Part shown: positions 1 through 12,569 of the stretch, one piece after another
Numbering within the stretch: the stretch's first letter is position 1
Layout: each line of letters begins with the position of its first letter
NCBI GenBank assembly: GCA_964304625.1
Contig: OZ199838.1
Coordinates: 15,190,001-15,254,000 of the forward strand
Source: Kudoa neothunni
Taxonomy: Eukaryota > Cnidaria
DNA length: 64,000 nt
Direction of reading: 5' to 3'
Position numbers and translations under genes: made by a program
Notes under the pieces: generated by a model
Told to the model about the DNA's origin: nothing
Database searches by the model: none
The model's input: only the letters and a program-made list of their open reading frames with translations

Positions 1-914
1 TACCGAAAAGCAATAGGTAAACAACCGACAAATTGATCACAGCTTATAATTTATGATGATTGTTGAGCAGATTTGAACCCTAACGAGTACAGAGCATGGT
101 ATGGTTTAGGACTTGTGTATGAGTTGATAAGAAAACCGAGAGAATCTGTTGTTATGTTTGAGAAAGCGCTCTCTCTTCGGTACCAACCCAATATTGATTG
201 TTACCACTCGTTGACAAAAAAATGATGTACATAGACCAAACGATCCCAGAGTTCTAAATGCGGTTGGTACTACCAGCGGTAAAATAGGAGACAGTAAAAG
301 AGCGATAAGTGTAAATTTAAGTTGACTACAAGTGAGACTTGCTACTAAATTCAAAAAAGGTTCTAAGGAAATGCATCGAGATTGGTGATCGAGAATTAAA
401 TGCTTCATTCACTTTAGCTGGGTAAAAACTTGCTCAGTTTTCTTTTAAAATTTACTCTTCACATCAACTAATTTCTCATACTGTTGTCGTAGATTGGTAG
501 CACCGACTGATGCGCATGAAGCAGCTGCATTGTATCTACAATTTTTGAAAAATTATGATGATACCGGCTCGGCTAAGGATGATAACGTAGCGATTGCCAC
601 CGTCTACTTGATGCATTACTATTTTAATAACAAGCAATATCAAGAAGCTGAACTTTATGCGAGAAGAGCCACACGCTACAACCAAGTGATAATTAATTTT
701 CCGTGGTGTTTATTCATTGTTTAAATATATTTGGAAGTGTTTAACCGAATCCGAAAACCTTCTTAAACAGCTGGATGTTATCGCCCGAAAGACTACGTAC
801 GCGGCTCCTATGCCCACCAGATCTAAACTCTTTCTCGATCGGAGTAGCAGCCGTTCGGAGCAATCATCTTCCGACCATGATTGTAGCGATGCTATGGATT
901 TGTCATTCACCTAG
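1..914 (+). CDS. CDC23: CDC23 / APC8, anaphase-promoting complex TPR subunit, 3' end
   Basis: Scaffold TPR subunit of the anaphase-promoting complex, the nuclear and cytosolic ubiquitin ligase for cyclins and securin. The gene enters from outside the window. Exons are 1-16, 71-179, 235-310, 360-421, 493-685 and 738-914; introns of 49-71 nt all have GT-AG ends. The exons total 633 nt and read 210 codons plus a TAG stop. Known family pattern is clear: EYRAWYGLGLVYELI matches DYRAWYGLGQTYEIL of animal CDC23, and LRPNDPRVLNAVG matches LRPNDSRMLVALG, both in the C-terminal TPR array. Later YLMHYYFNNKQYQEAELYA matches the last TPR, followed by a Ser-rich tail. Read without splicing, the region shows stops and shifts and could be mistaken for a pseudogene; splicing removes all of them. 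Confidence 0.88.
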
Positions 915-1444
915 TTGTTAGCTGATTGTGGTGGTGACGGCAGCGGCGGCGATTTGTTTATAGGTAATGTCACAGATACTCTAATTGTGTAGTTTTTGAA
1001 ATTTTGCGTATTTTTGTGGTGTTGTTGATTATGCATGACTATTCTGTTTAAAATAACGTTATTATTGGTTTTTTATAGTAAGATTAGTCTCACTGAAAAA
1101 TTATGTAATATTTCGCTTTTACTTTGTCTATATATTGGTTTTCTCCAATGACAGACTAATTTTTCATCCCAAATCAGTAAAATTAATTTTCCGATATGCA
1201 AAAAAATTATCTCCGACACTTTTTCCATAACGAGAACTTATGCTAATAATTATAAATAACGAATTTAAATATTACGCATTCAAATAAACTATTTCATGGT
1301 GAGAAATTCCTGTTTTTTGACAAATGATACATTATGATCTGATGCGGAATTTTGTGGTGTCATTTATTTACGTTTCCTAAAAGAAACTCTGTGTTGGACA
1401 GGACTTATTTGATCCTTTGTAATATTGGAATGATGTCTAAATTG
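915..1444. other. AT-rich intergenic stretch after CDC23
   Basis: No gene or element recognised. It presumably holds the CDC23 3' UTR; several AATAAA-like strings are present but none can be chosen. A GCAGCGGCGGCG tract near 950 stands out against the AT-rich background. Confidence 0.4.
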
Positions 1445-2735
1445 TCTAAATCGGGGGTAAATTAATTGACATCAAAACTGAATAGGGAAAATTTGTGCAT
1501 AATGGGGTTCGTGGCATACTTAAGGATTTCTAAAGAATTATATTGCTCATGGCTATTAAACTCAATAATAAGTTGGCGGAAATGCTTAAAATGTCTTCTG
1601 AAACAAGTATTCACCAACTATTTAAAAACTATCAGTCTCTTTCTTTTTCTCGTTTACCTTTGTGATGCAGCTTAATAATAATAATACAGTAATGGATCGG
1701 TTGTACGCATTACTGGTCCCTGCCGCATAGTATGTACTTTTTAGCGCAAGCGAACGTAGATATTAAAAACACAAAACTAACTATAACTTAAATATTAAAG
1801 AAAAGACAATTATCTTTTTGTTTAAATTACGATTCAAAATTGAATAAACACCTGGAATAGAATCAGATATTAACTTCCACTTCATTGAGACATGATGTTT
1901 AAAATAGTTGCCAAGCTCTTCTAAATAAAATAAGGCCATCTTTTAAAGGTTCAATTTTTTATCAATAAAATCAACTTCTGTTTCTGAATCTTTGGGGAGA
2001 GACTGTCATTGTTACTACTATGAATTGGTGAGGACATCATTATGAACTACAATACTATTTATCTACAACATGTAGCTATGTTTATCCTTCGGTTTTAACT
2101 AGCTGTCACATTAATGTAACTATAAAAACTTATTAACTGTTTAACCATTGTTAAAAAAAGAAAGAAACCCGTTAATTTAATCACGCAGTCAAAGCAGAGA
2201 GATACGTACGACCAATCCTCACGTGACTCTATTTTTCGTTTCGTCGTACTAATTAAGTTGATAAATTATTTAATGCGAATAATTCTAACGTCATACAATT
2301 TTTATAGTCATTTAAAATATGCGTGAACCATTTAATTTGTAAAATAACTAATGTACCTACGACCGGTCCATTACTGTAATACTGAAATGTTTTTTTTCAT
2401 GATGAATAATATTTAAGTGTCATTATTTTTGACTATTTTTAATTATTTCCGACTCCTAAGGGTGAGGGAAGGGTCAGAAATAGTTTAATTTGGAAAAGTC
2501 AAACAAATTAAATCGGTAGACAGCTTGGGAGTAAGAGTTTCTCGGATTAAAAATTATCATAACACAGGTCTGCATGACTTTATGAGTAGAATACACCGTG
2601 CAAATAGCCTCTGCCTTATCTTAATCAATATAAAGCCTTAAAGTAAATGTGAATTTGACAACCAAGTTAAAGGGGTAAATTTGAAAAAGCCATAGGGCGT
2701 TATACATTTTAAAAAGTGTGAGGAATATTCTTCGA
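1445..2735. mobile_element. Degraded hAT-type MITE, interrupted by a second MITE
   Basis: The parts 1455-1684 and 2379-2720 align by eye with the intact hAT-type MITE at 61480-62145 in the same order and orientation. Shared landmarks include the stretch around 1520-1560 (AAAGAATTATATTG) and GGAGTAAGAGTT near 2528. Its left terminus is not recognisable and its right end is worn. The interruption at 1687-2376 is a separate element with TA target duplication. Ends are approximate. Confidence 0.7.
1687..2376. mobile_element. CAGT-ended TIR element (pogo/Tc1-like MITE), copy A
   Basis: Imperfect terminal inverted repeats begin CAGTAATGGATCGGTTGTAC on the left and read CAGTAATGGACCGGTCGTAG as the reverse complement of the right end. 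TA lies outside both ends (1685-1686 and 2377-2378). TA duplication with CAGT termini fits pogo/Tigger or Tc1-mariner elements. No transposase is left. A longer relative lies at 60019-61295. The host repeat at 61480-62145 supplies the uninterrupted version of the target. Confidence 0.8.
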
Positions 2736-2879
2736 TAGACCAGAATTCTTACATTTTATTATAAAGAATAAAAATTAATACGTACTTAAGAGATTTCTAT
2801 AAGCTTAAACGATTTCCAGAGATTCTGTAAGATTCTACTGAAGGATTAATACAGTAGGCAACCAATAATATACATCAAA

Positions 2880-2995
2880 TATGCGTGCGTAGGCAATTTT
2901 TTTGCATTTTCTTTATTTTTCAGCATGGGTATTACACCGTTTATTTAAATAGAATAACTAAAAAACATTATTAAGATTATTTGGCCGAAATATAA
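2880..2995 (+). repeat. Dispersed repeat, inverted partner at 23945-24045
   Basis: CTTTATTTTTCAGCATGGG, then AATAACTAAAAAACATTATT and AAGATTATTTGGCC, occurs as the reverse complement around 23945-24045 with modest divergence. Family not recognised. Confidence 0.55.
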
Positions 2996-3697
2996 TTTGC
3001 AATTTTTATTTTAATAATATTTATTGATAAAATATTTATATCGTTTTACACTGGGATAAAATTTAGTGAATGGTCAGTTCTAAAAAATTTGAAATGTTAT
3101 TATATGTCTTATTCACTTTTTAGCGCAATATGAAATTTTTATATATTTTTACCATAAAATCTTTATTTATGTGCATCTATAACATTCTTTAATTGGCAAC
3201 TAACATTGTCTGGAAATAAAATTTCTTCCAATTTCGTTTCGTTCGAAAACTCAACCATAAGAATTAAAATTTTTCCCTCGTTTCCAATAAGAACAATTTA
3301 ACCTTTTAAAGTGTCCAAAGTGTCTAAAAAACAATCTTCGGAGGTCTTTTGGGGTTAATTTGACCCCAGATTATTATTTGATAAACTAATTCTAAAAATT
3401 GTTACCTATTCAACTTTCTGGTATTTTCGAGTTTTATAGACTAGATTTTCAGTAAAACGATGTGAAATATAACAACTAATCCTGTTAAATCTTTTACGTA
3501 ATTGTTACGAAGTTGTTAGAGAATGATCGTAAAATGTAAGCCACTGTTTAAAAGCTACTTTATTGTTTAAAATAATATTTTGAGGAAAAATATTTCAATT
3601 TTCTATAAACAATAACTTAATATATAATCGAAAATTACAATTATTATTTATTTTCACGGAGACCGTAATATTTTTTCAGTTAGGTTTTTATCCTAAT

Positions 3698-3727
3698 CTA
3701 GCGCGAAACCCCGCCTTTGTCAGGTTA
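3698..3727 (-). mobile_element. Possible Helitron 3' end
   Basis: On the minus strand this reads a GC-rich stem-like GGCGGGGTTTCGC followed by GCTAG. It resembles the 3' end of the probable Helitron at 41689, which reads GCAAAGCGGGGCTTTTGC then GCTAG. Only the terminus is recognised. Confidence 0.35.
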
Positions 3728-4069
3728 CACAAATATTTTGAGTTAAAGGTTCCCTTGAAAACCATTTAAAAAATACACTTATAGCCTCGGTTAATCCATC
3801 GGAAGGACGAAACTAAAATATTTTTAAAGGAAATCGCACAAGTTCTCTATCAACCATCTCTCATGGACCGAAATCTACAGAAAGGGAAAATTGTCTTCGA
3901 GGAACTGATAAAAAAAACTCAAACCACATGCTCATATTGTAATAAACACAATTAATCAGTTAATTCATTGAAGAAATGTAAGAACTGTTCAAATAATTAG
4001 ATAATTCGGATCAAATTTTTAACAATTTATATAATCTTTTTAAGTATACTACTCACATTTTAACTCACT

Positions 4070-4072
<3 letters not shown>

Positions 4073-4116
<44 letters not shown>

Positions 4117-4127
4117 ATATGTATGTA
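4073..4127. repeat. (TA)n / (TATG)n microsatellite
   Basis: Uninterrupted TA dinucleotides to about 4104 are followed by TATG tetranucleotide repeats to about 4127. Confidence 0.95.
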
Positions 4128-4428
4128 TAAAAGAGGAAATAAAAAACTTTCATCATTTCGATAATATTTTTTACAAATTCTACCAACAATAAATCTAATA
4201 TTTGTTGTTTATTACATTTTGTTAGAAAACAATCACTGCAAAGCTTCAAATGTAACAGTTTTTGTACAATACAATTGGTTTAGTGTGACGTAAGAATGGT
4301 TTCTCAGGCAGGAATGCAGCGAAGTATTCCGTGTCAATGGACCCATTGATATTTTACGGGGTTACGCGTGCGCGTGTATATATATGCTAGCACACCAATG
4401 AATCTCTGATCACGTGCTCACGGGCGGT

Positions 4429-5072
4429 ATGGATCTCACGGTACGCTGCTGTTTTTTGGTCTTTTTCTTTGTAGTCGCATCCACAAATAATAACGTTGAA
4501 AATGAATCGACTAATCATAATGAAGACTTTAACGATAAATTCAATCAATTCAGTGCACTTTTACTACAGGCATACAACGATGGTCTAATAACCCTTCAAC
4601 AATATTATCACATGTAAGATTGTTGCTTTTGTAGGACGTTTTATATTGTGTCGTAGTGCGTACAAAAGTGTGGAACCCACAGTTGCCAAAACTCGAGGTA
4701 GAATCTACTTCTAATTATTGTTGGTTACTGTACAGCTAACATATCGCTTCTTTAGACCAAATGTACGATGCTAGTGAAAAATTGAAACCCTACTTGGGCA
4801 ATGCCACCCACGAATTGAGTCTACTGCTTTCTAATGGTTATGAGGTTATGATGGAAAAAGTGGCTACACTTGAAAAGTCAGAGTTTTACAAGCAGGCCAC
4901 CAATTTGGATACCTACAAAAATTTTAGTAAACAAGCCACAGAGCTAACCAAACAATGGTACAATTATATCTATTATTTGAGTTTGGAATTGGCCGATCAA
5001 TTGTTTGATACCGTCAACACAGGCGTCGATAAAATTAAATCCACTTTCGATAAACAAGTCGACGAATTATAA
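4429..5072 (+). CDS. Small secreted amphipathic-helix protein, family unknown
   Basis: The start MDLTVRCCFLVFFFVVAST looks like a signal peptide. The mature part is charged and helix-forming (LKPYLGNATHELSLLL, KNFSKQATELTKQWYNY, STFDKQVDEL), with a TAA stop at 5070-5072. There are two exons. The strong donor GTAAGA at 4614 joins in phase to an acceptor at 4774, giving about 160 residues. The better acceptor TTCTTTAG at 4755 is in phase only with a weaker GTCTAA donor at 4583, giving about 156 residues. The choice is open. Helical secreted proteins of this size include apolipoprotein- or allergen-like lipid binders, but no family signature was recognised, so no function is given. Confidence 0.65.
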
Positions 5073-5511
5073 ACAGCTACGTTAATTATATATAATATGT
5101 GTGTTACTATTTAGTCTTGATTTAGCGTATTTTTTGTGCTAGTTATAATTAATCGTGTGCTTTCATTTTTGTCCATTAATTCGATTGTTTTTAATGTCAT
5201 ATTATTTTTGTGTGTATATTTTAAATATTTTATTCATGGGGATCCAATAATTTATCTATTTTCCATTCACAAATTGTTTACGTTTTTTGCCGACTATATA
5301 TAGAGGGAAATATTGACGTTTTAATAACTTTAAGAATAATGACTCTAACCATAATTACTCGGAATTAACACGAATCTACCTTAAATATATTGCCAAATTG
5401 CACAATACCTTCACAATATTAGGAGGAGATATTCTATGGATAACAAAACAATATTGATAGTTATAGACAGGCAAGCTCTTAAAGTCTGACAGACTTTTAT
5501 AATTCGGTGTA

Positions 5512-5898
5512 CAGTGCAACCTCGGACTTCGACCATAGTCCATTCTACAGGTGTATTTGAATTCTGAATAATTTTTTTCACTGCAAATATAATTAAAATT
5601 AATTTAATGCGTTGTGGCGCATCAAATAAATGACTTTTTTTTATTATTATTTATGAAAAAACATTCGTACCCTGTGTTTATAAAATATACCAAATAAATA
5701 TTAAATATAATAATAATGGAATATAGGATAAATATGTTTTGGTTGTCACCCAATAGATAATAAGAGTTTCTCTTTCGATGACGTTCGCACAGTTTGATTG
5801 AACGACTTTTCTCCTAGAATTTCTTTTCTTCTGTGTCTTTAACACTAACTGGATTTGTTCTGAATATCCATTCTATGTGCTCGAATTCAAAAGTGTTT
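5512..5898. mobile_element. CAGTGCAAC-ended MITE, copy 1
   Basis: The left end CAGTGCAACCTCGGACTTCG follows TA. The body is collinear, in inverted orientation, with the 390-bp element at 62626-63015; the landmark TTTCGATGACGTTCGCACAG lies near 5774. The right end is worn and placed by alignment. A third copy lies at 41498-44040. No coding capacity is seen. Confidence 0.75.
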
Positions 5899-7043
5899 CT
5901 GAGTCAAAATTTTGGAAGGAAACACTAACGAAATTTCCTCTTTCGTATAATGTAGAAACAAAACATGAACGGACTTTCGTTCATAGGTTACGTATGGGAC
6001 GATTCAATTTTTAGGATATGTCGAAAATATATATTATTAATAAATCAATCCTCAAGAGAACATCAACGAATAATTTACGTTATTTACATTACGAGGCTGA
6101 ATCTTTAATAGTTTTTTCTATTTCAAATTATATATCATATTCGAATTGTTCTATTTGGTTCTGAAACTTATTAATCCTGATATAATAATTTCTAAGAATT
6201 GTGAACGTGGCGAAAAAGCGTAATGTGTTATATCACATGATGGGAAACTTCCAGTGCTTGATACTACATGATTAATATCATGGGTTGATAAATGGTTAAT
6301 TAGTACGAGTTTACAATTAAAAATGTTCTAATTGTGCTTTTATCTAATTTACAAACAATAAAAATAAAATTACATCAGAGTTCATTCTAATATTAATCTA
6401 AATATGATTCTGCAATATAATTCATCATTATATTAAATGTCGATCGTCATTCTCAGATTTATATCTCAAAGGTCTTTTGCATTGTAAGGAAACAAACAAA
6501 GTCAATTGTCTATTCGAGAGGTCGCGTCTTCATTTTTAGTAAATATAGATTAAAAATTGTCCCATTCGTTTAGCCTAACGTTGGACTTTTATATGAGTAA
6601 AGATTGTAATTGTAAACATTTTTTAAATCGTCAATATTCCAGGAAGACATCTCAAATAGGGGTTTAAAAATGCGAAGTATCGCATAGTCTCGGTACTCAA
6701 AAAAGTAAAAAATAAACCGAAATTTCGAAACTGATAGACTCATTGGAATTTTTAATGGTTATTTAACACGGCGTACAACTACATCTACCACATATAACTT
6801 GGCGCGATTATCTCAGAATAGCCAAATGGGAATATTTTGAATATAAAAATCTGTTAAAAATATTTGAAAAGTACATTAATTCTTTCAATTAACCCATAAA
6901 AATGTATATTTATAGATTACATATTATAAAATAGTAGACTTTAAAATTATAGCCCCAAAACAGCACACACTCTCATTGTGTTAAATAATAAGACAGAAGT
7001 GTTATTGTAGACAATCAATAAGAAATGATAATTGGCAGAATGT
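5899..7043. other. AT-rich intergenic stretch
   Basis: No gene or repeat family recognised on either strand. It includes the downstream flank of the ACP gene. Confidence 0.4.
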
Positions 7044-7602
7044 TTAGACGCCTTTAGACTCTGATATATAACTTGCGATATCAGCCAACGTGTGAAATTG
7101 ATCGAGTGAATCGTCCGTCAAATTCTAATCCTATCAAAGACATTAAATTCAAATTATAACACGTGCGCCATTACCAAAATATTCCTCGGAAATAGCCAAT
7201 ATTTCCATAATATCATAGCTATCAATACCATACTTGGAGAGATCGGTTTGTAGATCAATCTAGAAAATATATTTCCATACCAATGTTCAGTTTATTTAAA
7301 ATTAAAGTTTTACCGTTAAATTTGATGACTTGAGCATATCACGGGTGATAGTGATCAATTCTTGTTCAATCTTCTCTTTGGTGTAGTCAACCAATCCTTT
7401 AACAGACCTTTTATGCAGTATACCGTATGTCGTGACGGTAGATGTGACTTTTTGATTTGAAATGGCATTCCGGGGAAAAGTCAACAATGTTCTGGTTGAA
7501 CATTTTGCTATAGATCTAAGGTTTAAATTTAACGTGAGAAACTATTTCAATAAATTACGGATACAGAGCAGTAGTCACACAAGCAAACATACGTGATTTC
7601 AT
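7044..7602 (-). CDS. NDUFAB1: Mitochondrial acyl carrier protein (NDUFAB1-like)
   Basis: Carries acyl chains on 4'-phosphopantetheine for mitochondrial fatty-acid and lipoate synthesis and is a subunit of respiratory complex I; it also binds LYR-motif assembly factors. Exons on the minus strand are 7602-7559, 7515-7314, 7259-7161 and 7124-7044, with introns of 43, 54 and 36 nt, giving 141 residues. Residues 1 to about 55 form an Arg/Ser-rich presequence starting MKSRMFACVTTALYP. The carrier core follows: TDLSKYGIDSYDIMEIL aligns with the family's DLGxDSLDxVEI, the Ser of DSY being the expected prosthetic-group site. EEYFG and FHTLADIASYISES match the last helices. The usual DSL is DSY here. 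The last intron (36 nt, GTTATA donor) is the weakest part; a donor at 7174 would fit the family length better but breaks phase. Confidence 0.83.
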
Positions 7603-8783
7603 TCTTGTCGTAACACGTGACTACCCCTAACAGAGATTAAACGGCATTAACTCCAGTTTTTTCTATTTATGACGTTTTGATACTGAATAGTGATATGTGC
7701 AATTTTGTTATTTTATTTTGGAGATGATATAAAACTTTGGATGTCAGTTGCGCCAAAATTACGACGAACTTTTGAATTAAAAAAATTTAAACTGTGTTAG
7801 TTTAACTTATCTTTTTTAAATGGAAAATCCCTTTCCACAACATAACCAAGTGTGTATTTTATAAAGATTACTTCGATAAATACTACTTTATCAGAGAAAT
7901 AATTTAGATTAATTATAATTTGACCCAAAGCATTTCCCTCATTTATATGGCAGAATGAAAGTTAAATAAAAATACCTGAAATTATTTAACTTCACCAATT
8001 GTAATCAAACTACTTTTTGTGCACTTATATTATTTTAAATGTATGTAGATACGAAATTATAAATTATCTTGATTTTTACTAGCAAACGCATCAATTTATA
8101 GTTAAATTACAGTATTGGTTATTTAATAAATTCATAAGATCATATAATTAAAATTATTATTATATAATACATTTAGCAAAAAATAAAATAATAAGGAGTT
8201 TCACGTAGTTGTAATATTTGCCATATAATTATCTCATAAAAAAATACTGGAGATGAACTATATATTTTCAAATATATATAATAACGACTAAGTGCATATT
8301 ATTTTAAACTCATTATTAATAAATTAAAGTTTTTATTACGTTTACTTCTTTATTTTTAGCGGTAAACTAAAATTAATTATATGTGTTTAGAATGGCGCGA
8401 TTATTCTGACCGGGTCTTATGTATTTAAATATATTTGCATCAATGTTAGGTAACTGTAATCATGTTTGCATCGCTTAAGAATGAATGAGTTAAATTCATG
8501 TTTGATTTTAATTCAAATTTAAATAACTCTAATAAAGTAGAATTTATAAAATGGGAAAAATGGAATTTTTGTTAAGAATGCCTTATAACGGTTTATTATT
8601 TTACCTACTAATTGCGAACAATTTATTCTATCTAAATTTATTTTATCCCTGTTATTTTTCAATTTAAATATAATTTGAGCTAAAAGTTTCTGCCGAAATT
8701 GTAGCTTATTACACTTTCATTACAATTCATCCATAATAAGCACAATTTCATCAAGTTTATTTCCAAGTAATCTTTTTGTTAAG
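7603..8783. other. AT-rich intergenic stretch upstream of ACP
   Basis: No gene or element recognised. It should contain the ACP promoter, but no motif can be defended. Confidence 0.4.
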
Positions 8784-8787
8784 TTAA

Positions 8788-10936
8788 CCTTCCAAGCGCC
8801 TGAAAATCGACTTTACACATTCATTCTTTTGGAGACCAATGGACCCCACATTTTTTAGCTTGAATTATGGGGAAAAATGTATAAAGTAATTTAATAAAGT
8901 ACGAGAGAAAACTATCGATAAAATATTGAAAAATGAAAAATGTTACAATTATACTACTGTCGGAAGTTAACGATCATCGCCGAAACACTTAAAAGGTTAA
9001 ATTGGGCATCAAATTAAACGAGTTTAACTTTTTTTAAATCTAATTGAGGTTATTAAAAATATATATTATCACACATAAAGAAATCTAAAAAATAGTTTGC
9101 TTCTTGCTTAATTTCTCAATAATCACGCCCAATATTAACCGCCATACATATCGCTTCAAAATAGACAAAATGCATATATTTATATTATTTTAGTTTTTAA
9201 TATTACAAAATATCACGAAAACAACCTTTGAGCTGCTTTAATTACAGTTGGCTCTACAAACAAAACAAAAAAGTCCTTGCTTTTCTGTCTCGAGAACTCG
9301 AACAATAACAACATCGATCGTGACATAGAAATTCTGTTATGCAATTATAATGTTTATCAACGAGATTTTTGTTTCTCTGAACACAATCTTTCACCAAATC
9401 ATCTTCAAGCTCCTCTAGAAACTTAACTCTTGAACAACTGATATCATTGAAAACAATCTTTAAAGATAAAATGATTTCACCATGCTAATACCAACCAGAA
9501 TGAAGAATACAGTTGTCGACCATCGATTCATTTACTTATAAATTCGTTGTAGCAATAATATGATCCACTATTTCCACCCCTCCTTTATAACGATTATTTT
9601 CCAGGATAACAACAGGTTTTTTCAGCCTGTATCTTCAACATTTGTAATGAAACAGAGGCTGTTAGTAGTAAAACTGCTTTGCCTTTTGTATAAACATAAA
9701 AGATTACTATTAATTTTTGATTAAACAAAAGTGTACTGAAAGTTCCCATTTTGGATTCTTTTTTATGTAATTTGTAATATCCCTTATATTATTTCGGATT
9801 TTTCCAGTCATTCCCCGTGAGAGTTTTTGGGCAATGGAAACAGAAGTAAAGAAATAATCATAGATGATATTTCTTCCAATTTCCACTACTGATGACACAA
9901 GATCTAGAACAATATCTTCAAGACATTTTTTGACGTTTCATTATTGTTTTCATCCAAATACACAGACACAGAAAAGTTATGAGTGTAATTGGGCTCTGGA
10001 TTGGTAAGGAGAGAATACTTAATTCGGTATATCGCCGACTTGGACGGCATATATTAACAGAAGGGAAAATTTCCTCAAAAGAAAAAAGCCGCCCATCAAT
10101 TGCCAAGCTCTCCTGGGGGGGGGGGGGGCAAGAAAGTACGAAGCGACAATCTTTCCAACCCTCAAAAATATCATAAATGGGCAGAACTTTACCTATGATT
10201 CTTCGAGTTTCTCTGGTTATGAAATCTTCGTAATGAATAGCTCTAGAAATTTGAATAAACCTGTTTAATGGCATAATATTTCAAAATACCCCCTCGCTTT
10301 CCAACACTCCAAAGTAATTTGAGTCATTCTAATTTAGATTTAAAAATGAGAATACAATTGTGGATTCCCAGTGAAGATAATATACCTTGTCATGACCAGC
10401 CTTCAAATAATTTGGATAATTACAATCGGAAAACGTGTTAATGTTTGAAATAACAGTTGAGAAAATAGATTAACCACAAAATACGAGGAATGATCGGCTA
10501 AGACGGCGATTCTGTTTGAAATATAAGAAATTGAACCTGGATACTTTGAAAAATATTTCGTTTAAAGCTTTTAGTAATTTGAGGTTTCTCAGAAAACCAA
10601 TTAACATCATCCTTATCTTCGTAAATGTTTCGATATCATTTATTAGCTTCAAAAATATTAGAATGACATAAATAACCAAACTATCAAAAAATATCTTAAA
10701 ATTCATTGATATCGGGTTCAAATTCATTCAAAATATTACACTCAGAACCACTTATGGCAGCGTTTTACTCATCGATAATGATCGAAATTAAACTTATGCG
10801 TGGATTTTTCAATTTTTTTCTCTTTCCTCTCGATAAAATTTTATTTAATTCTCAAAATTGTTTTAAAATATTTTTCTTTATTGTTTTATAGAAAAAAAAC
10901 CTTGGGTCAATTGGACCCCAAAGACGCTCCTGACGG
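8788..10936 (-). mobile_element. Decayed piggyBac element
   Basis: Flanked by TTAA at 8784-8787 and 10937-10940, the piggyBac target. The termini read CCTTCCAAGCGCCTGAAAAT on the left and CCGTCAGGAGCGTCTTTGGG as the reverse complement of the right. GGACC-type palindromes lie just inside both ends (8837-8850 and 10904-10919). Transposase remnants lie on the minus strand. A second TTAA with an inverted CCTTTTAAGTG terminus at 8995 raises the alternative that 8788-8994 is a separate short derivative. Confidence 0.72.
9710..10274 (-). pseudogene. piggyBac transposase remnant
   Basis: Minus-strand fragments MPLNRFIQISRAIHYEDF, LPIYDIFEGWKDC, ESLAIDGRLFSFEE and later NIIYDYFFTSVSIAQKLS fit the DDE_Tnp_1_7 family: the RF..I.R.LHFDD block, the IRPVFD..N block, and the DNFFTS block in mutated form. 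A run of 14 G (10115-10128) lies inside and encodes a proline run. The N-terminal and C-terminal thirds are not readable, and the copy is broken by several frameshifts. Confidence 0.75.
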
Positions 10937-11454
10937 TTAAAAAGGATTCATAAAAATGTTTCGGTTGAATAAAATTTAGTAGAAAATAAGCTGCGAAAAC
11001 ATAAATTAACAATAATGGTTTTGTGCGTTAATCATTGGTGAATTATCTGCATAATTATAAAAATTTAACGTGCAATGAATTATGATGGATCCTCACACCC
11101 TTTTTAATAGAAGTAGTGATTTATTATTAATGTATTTCAAAGTATATAATCTTAAAAAATAAAAAAATTTCAAGTTTAAGTGGAAAAATCTTTAGAAAGT
11201 TGAAGTAAAAAAATTTATTCATATTTTATATTGCTTGATAACATTGTTCATCAAAATATAAAAAAACTTGTAGCGATAAATAGTATTAGCATATATAAAG
11301 ACACAGAAAACACATTGAAATTTGTTGCGTTATCAATAATAACCTTCAAATTTCACAAAAACTAACTAAAATTAATAAAACTCTCGAATCCTTTTCATTA
11401 AAAATTATTTTTTATCATCACAAAAACATATAAGGATATAAAAACATTTAAATG

Positions 11455-11887
11455 ACCATGTTACCTCGAAAATAAGACCTAATAATTTTCTCGAGCTAAT
11501 GTTTAGTATAAGACCTAATTATATACTTATAACTTTGATATTCCGAATTATATAACAAAATAATTTTATCGGATAACTAATAATAATAAAAATATAAAAT
11601 AATAATTAAACATGCCAATTTTTGGATTTTACTGCCATTTTATCTTCATTTATAGATAAACAAAAATATTTATCAAATTATATTGTCCACGTCTTATTTC
11701 ACCGTATAAAAATATTATTTTGTCCATCTGAAAAAATGTATTATTTTAATTCAGTCATGTGGACTAAATAATGTATAGGAAACCAGGACTGTTCCAAATA
11801 TAAGACAAACCCCGAAAATAGGACTTGACGCCCCTTATTAAATCTTCAAAAATATAATACCTGTCTTATATTCACAGGGAACATGGT
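11455..11887. mobile_element. 433-bp MITE with ATAAGAC-rich ends
   Basis: Inverted ends read ACCATGTTACCTCGAAAATA on the left and ACCATGTTCCCTGTGAATAT as the reverse complement of the right. ATAAGAC recurs just inside both ends. There is no coding capacity. The superfamily is uncertain; similar ATAAGAC termini are known in several cut-and-paste groups. Confidence 0.65.
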
Positions 11888-12569
11888 ATTATTAATTCTT
11901 CTGTAATCTTATCAAAACATATGTAAGAATAAAAAGTGGATTGGAAGTGATCATGACAAATTTTACATAGCCAATCAAATATGCAACACGAACTTTGATA
12001 ACCGATCAAAGTTTCTCATTTAAAATGGAATAAGATGTTTTACATTAAAACTAATTTCCAGAATTAATTTGGAGTAACGATTTATGAGGGGACACAATAC
12101 TTGAATGATCGTTATTTAAAGTATAATTCAGCAATAAAACGATTGACTAGAAATAAACATCATCACTATTTCAACTTCTTCTGCATAATACATAAATTGG
12201 TATACTTCCAACATTCATATTTACAAATCACCTTTTTATTGTGTACATAATCTTTGCACCCTGCGATACGAAGATTAAATTTCGCTTTGTCGCTAATCTG
12301 TTCTTCCAAACCGTTAAACAGATCTGCGTTCATTTTGCATCTATTTTTATCATATGAACAACAATATTAGTATAAAATTTAATAGGATTATGAAATACAA
12401 ATTTTTTCGGCTTTAAAAATTGATACAACCATTATAATGGATTAGGGATTTCCGGTAAAATGTGATTTTTTAAACCAAAGATTATATTTTCCCCCGAAGA
12501 TTAGCGTGGGCGCAAATTCCACAAAGGATTATTATTTGCGATCCAATCCAGTTGTTTCAAGTAGGAATA

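Larger units (their letters stand above)
2736..4428. other. AT-rich spacer with scraps of repeats
   Basis: No gene recognised. It holds a repeat shared in inverted orientation with 23945-24045 (2880-2995), a TTAA followed by CCTTTTAAAGTG at 3298 with a GGGG/GACCCC palindrome at 3351-3367 (piggyBac-like terminus), a Helitron-like 3' end at 3698, and a TA microsatellite at 4073-4104. A TATATATA stretch near 4378 sits about 50 bp upstream of the next start codon and may be its TATA element. Confidence 0.4.

Noticed and set aside
180-492. CDC23 as a frameshifted pseudogene
   Set aside because: Every apparent shift and stop falls within short GT-AG introns, and the spliced product follows the family without gaps.
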